Source: Candidatus Neomicrothrix sp. UBA825 (GTDB lineage: Bacteria > Actinomycetota > Acidimicrobiia > Acidimicrobiales > UBA8592). From it: 14,791 bases of DNA. A model generated the notes under the pieces. It did not search any database. It was not told where the DNA came from and saw only the letters and a program-made list of their open reading frames with translations. The DNA lies in contig DBHP01000065.1 in NCBI GenBank assembly GCA_002295705.1, positions 1-14,791 on the forward strand, in the 5' to 3' direction. The position numbers were made by a program, and so were the translations under genes. Shown here piece by piece: positions 13,409-14,791 of the stretch (positions are counted from its first letter, which is position 1; every line of letters starts with the position of its first letter).

Positions 13409-14449
13409 ATGAAATTAGCAATGTTGCTTCCATACTCAAACAGGTTCTCGGAGGCAGTTGATCGAGTAGTCCAACTTGAGAAAGCAGGACTTGACTTAAT
13501 TTACGTACCCGAAGCATACGCGGCTGATGCTGTTTCAGCCATGGGATACCTTGCGGCAAAAACAGACACTGTGCAAATAGGATCAGGAATTCTTCCGATT
13601 TATAGTCGGACGCCAACTCTATTAGCAATGACCGCTGTAGGAATGGATGAAATATCAAATGGTCGTTTTGTTCTGGGCCTGGGAGCTTCAGGCCCACAGG
13701 TCATAGAAGGCTTTCATGGAATTCCATACAAGGCCCCACTGGGCCATACCAGAGAGGCAATAGAGATATGTAGAAAGGTATGGAAGCGAGAGGAAAAGTT
13801 AACATACGACGGAAAGTACTATACGCTTCCTCTTCCGGAAGACCAGGGAACTGGATTGGGTAAACCTTTAAAAATTATCACCCACCCACTGCGCCCAAAT
13901 ATTCCCATACACATAGCCTCACTGGGCCCAAAAAATGTGGAACTGACAGCTGAGCTTGCTGAAGGCTGGCTCCCGACACTCTTCATGCCTGACAAAGCAG
14001 ATCTCGCATTTGGTGACGCTCTAAAAATCGGACTTAGCAAACGCAGTAATGATCTTCCTCCACTTGATATCGTTGCTGGAGGAATGGTAGCGATCGGTGA
14101 CGATGTCAAACAGTACCTTGATTTCGGACGACCGAATACTGCTCTTTATGTAGGGGGCATGGGAGCGCGAGGAAGAAACTTCTACAATTCTTTGGTCCAA
14201 CGATACGGTTTCGAGCAAGAGGCTCTTCAAATCCAAGATCTCTACCTGTCAGGGAAGAAGAAGGAAGCTGAAGCAGCAGTTCCTCATGAACTGCTTGAGG
14301 GCATGAATCTTGTCGGACCGGAAGGCTACATCAAAGAAAAAATAGCCCAATTCGCTGAAGCAGGCGTGACCTACTTAAATATCGGACCGATTGGATCACC
14401 TGAAGAGCAAATGAAAATCGTTGAAAAGCTGAAGGAAATCATTTCCTAA
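13409..14449 (+). CDS. LLM-class F420-dependent oxidoreductase (Rv3520c/TIGR03559-like), copy 2
   Basis: A 346-residue LLM barrel: MKLAMLLPYS start, VPEAYAADAVSAMGYLA at 33-49, LGLGASGPQVIEGFHG at 89-104, IASLGPKNVELTAELAEGWLPT, and a C-terminal ALYVGGMG / IQDLYLSGKKKEAEAAVP region, then VGPEGYIKEKI. The length matches the Rv3520c group. It is a paralog of the protein at 2865-3920. The start at 13409 is set by AAAGGAG (13397-13403), five bases upstream; a longer reading from 13316 overlaps the hydratase gene and has no family sequence. It is last in the thiolase operon, 31 bases after the hydratase, and likely performs an F420-linked redox step on the same pathway. The substrate is unknown. 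Confidence 0.9.
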   Translation: MKLAMLLPYSNRFSEAVDRVVQLEKAGLDLIYVPEAYAADAVSAMGYLAAKTDTVQIGSGILPIYSRTPTLLAMTAVGMDEISNGRFVLGLGASGPQVIEGFHGIPYKAPLGHTREAIEICRKVWKREEKLTYDGKYYTLPLPEDQGTGLGKPLKIITHPLRPNIPIHIASLGPKNVELTAELAEGWLPTLFMPDKADLAFGDALKIGLSKRSNDLPPLDIVAGGMVAIGDDVKQYLDFGRPNTALYVGGMGARGRNFYNSLVQRYGFEQEALQIQDLYLSGKKKEAEAAVPHELLEGMNLVGPEGYIKEKIAQFAEAGVTYLNIGPIGSPEEQMKIVEKLKEIIS

Positions 14450-14465
14450 CGATCAACGGGAATAG

Positions 14466-14791
14466 TTAACTTCCCTTTAGATCCTCAATAGACAATCTAA
14501 AAGCATCATCACATTTCGAATCCGCAGGTGGGCGCAAAGTAACCCCGCTAACGAGGTCACCGAATCTTTCATGCACCTGATCCGCCAAACCATCAACTGA
14601 ACAAGTAATAACAACTTGATGAAACAACTCATCAGGTATCAACCGGTAGTTACCCTCGCCTTTACCGGTCGAAAAGCGTTTCCTCAGATCTGCACCTAAA
14701 TCCCTAAAGCCCAGAAGCTCAAGAGTCGGCGCATAAGCAGGAGTTGAATATAAGAAAGCAAGCATTCTTTTCTTCTCTTCAATAAGTTCCT
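14466..14791 (-). CDS. LLM-class F420-dependent oxidoreductase (TIGR03617-like), 5' end beyond the window
   Basis: Only the last 107 residues are visible. The reading frame is open to the right edge (the residues before LAFLYSTPAY are ELIEEKKRM), so the Met at 14763-14765 is internal and not the start. The segment LAFLYSTPAYAPTLELLGF, then DLG, a DELFHQVVITCSVDGLADQVHERFGD stretch and GVTLRPP, is the C-terminal signature of the TIGR03617 group of F420-type LLM enzymes. It is convergent with the LLM gene at 13409-14449, with 16 bases between them. The call rests on the C-terminus only; N-terminal motifs and operon context lie outside. Confidence 0.75.
   Translation of the reverse strand, partial: ELIEEKKRMLAFLYSTPAYAPTLELLGFRDLGADLRKRFSTGKGEGNYRLIPDELFHQVVITCSVDGLADQVHERFGDLVSGVTLRPPADSKCDDAFRLSIEDLKGS

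Noticed and set aside
14433..14447. Near-perfect palindrome AGGAAAT-C-ATTTCCT at the end of the last LLM gene
   Set aside because: It lies within codons for the C-terminus, has no T-tract, and is short enough to be chance.
14458..14475. Inverted repeat GGGAA-N8-TTCCC after the last LLM gene as a terminator
   Set aside because: Only a 5-bp stem and a three-T tail, and it overlaps the stop of the opposite gene; too weak to call.

Overview
The window looks like a chromosomal segment from a bacterium that makes the deazaflavin cofactor F420. It is most likely an actinobacterium, perhaps a marine or freshwater Acidimicrobiia-type lineage. A SAR202-like Chloroflexi is the main alternative. This is inferred from five luciferase-like (LLM) oxidoreductases, an FDOR/PNPOx-type flavoprotein and a complete set of single-function beta-oxidation enzymes, packed at near-zero spacing in DNA of moderate GC (mid-40s % by eye). 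No rRNA, tRNA, CRISPR array, insertion sequence or phage gene was seen, and no gene is visibly broken. The last gene runs off the right edge.

Layout. (1) 6-863, minus: an F420-type LLM oxidoreductase, divergent from (2) a plus-strand operon at 1000-5401: LLM monooxygenase, TetR repressor, Rv3520c-like LLM, alpha/beta hydrolase, FDOR/PNPOx-like protein. A promoter with a palindrome over its -10 box (955-973) precedes the operon. (3) 5402-6232, minus: a crotonase lacking both hydratase glutamates, abutting the preceding operon with zero bases between stop codons. (4) 6368-8824, plus: an ACAD10-like HAD protein, then a rifampicin-phosphotransferase-like protein that has the phosphohistidine domain but no ATP-grasp domain. 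(5) 8826-10022, minus: an acyl-CoA dehydrogenase, divergent from (6) a plus-strand operon at 10169-14449: thiolase, MarR regulator, HSD10-like SDR, enoyl-CoA hydratase, second Rv3520c-like LLM. The shared control region holds a palindrome over the -35 box and a 9-base motif repeated in both leaders. (7) 14466 to the right edge, minus: the C-terminal part of another LLM protein.

How the genes may work together (inference). The acyl-CoA dehydrogenase, hydratase, HSD10-like 3-hydroxyacyl-CoA dehydrogenase and thiolase give all four steps of one beta-oxidation turn, probably under the local MarR protein. The first operon could supply upstream chemistry: flavin or F420 redox steps on a ketone, ester or ring substrate, then hydrolysis by the alpha/beta hydrolase. 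The HAD/phosphohistidine pair next to an acyl-CoA dehydrogenase recalls phosphorylated hydroxyacyl-CoA chemistry and is the least ordinary part of the window. The substrate cannot be read from the sequence.
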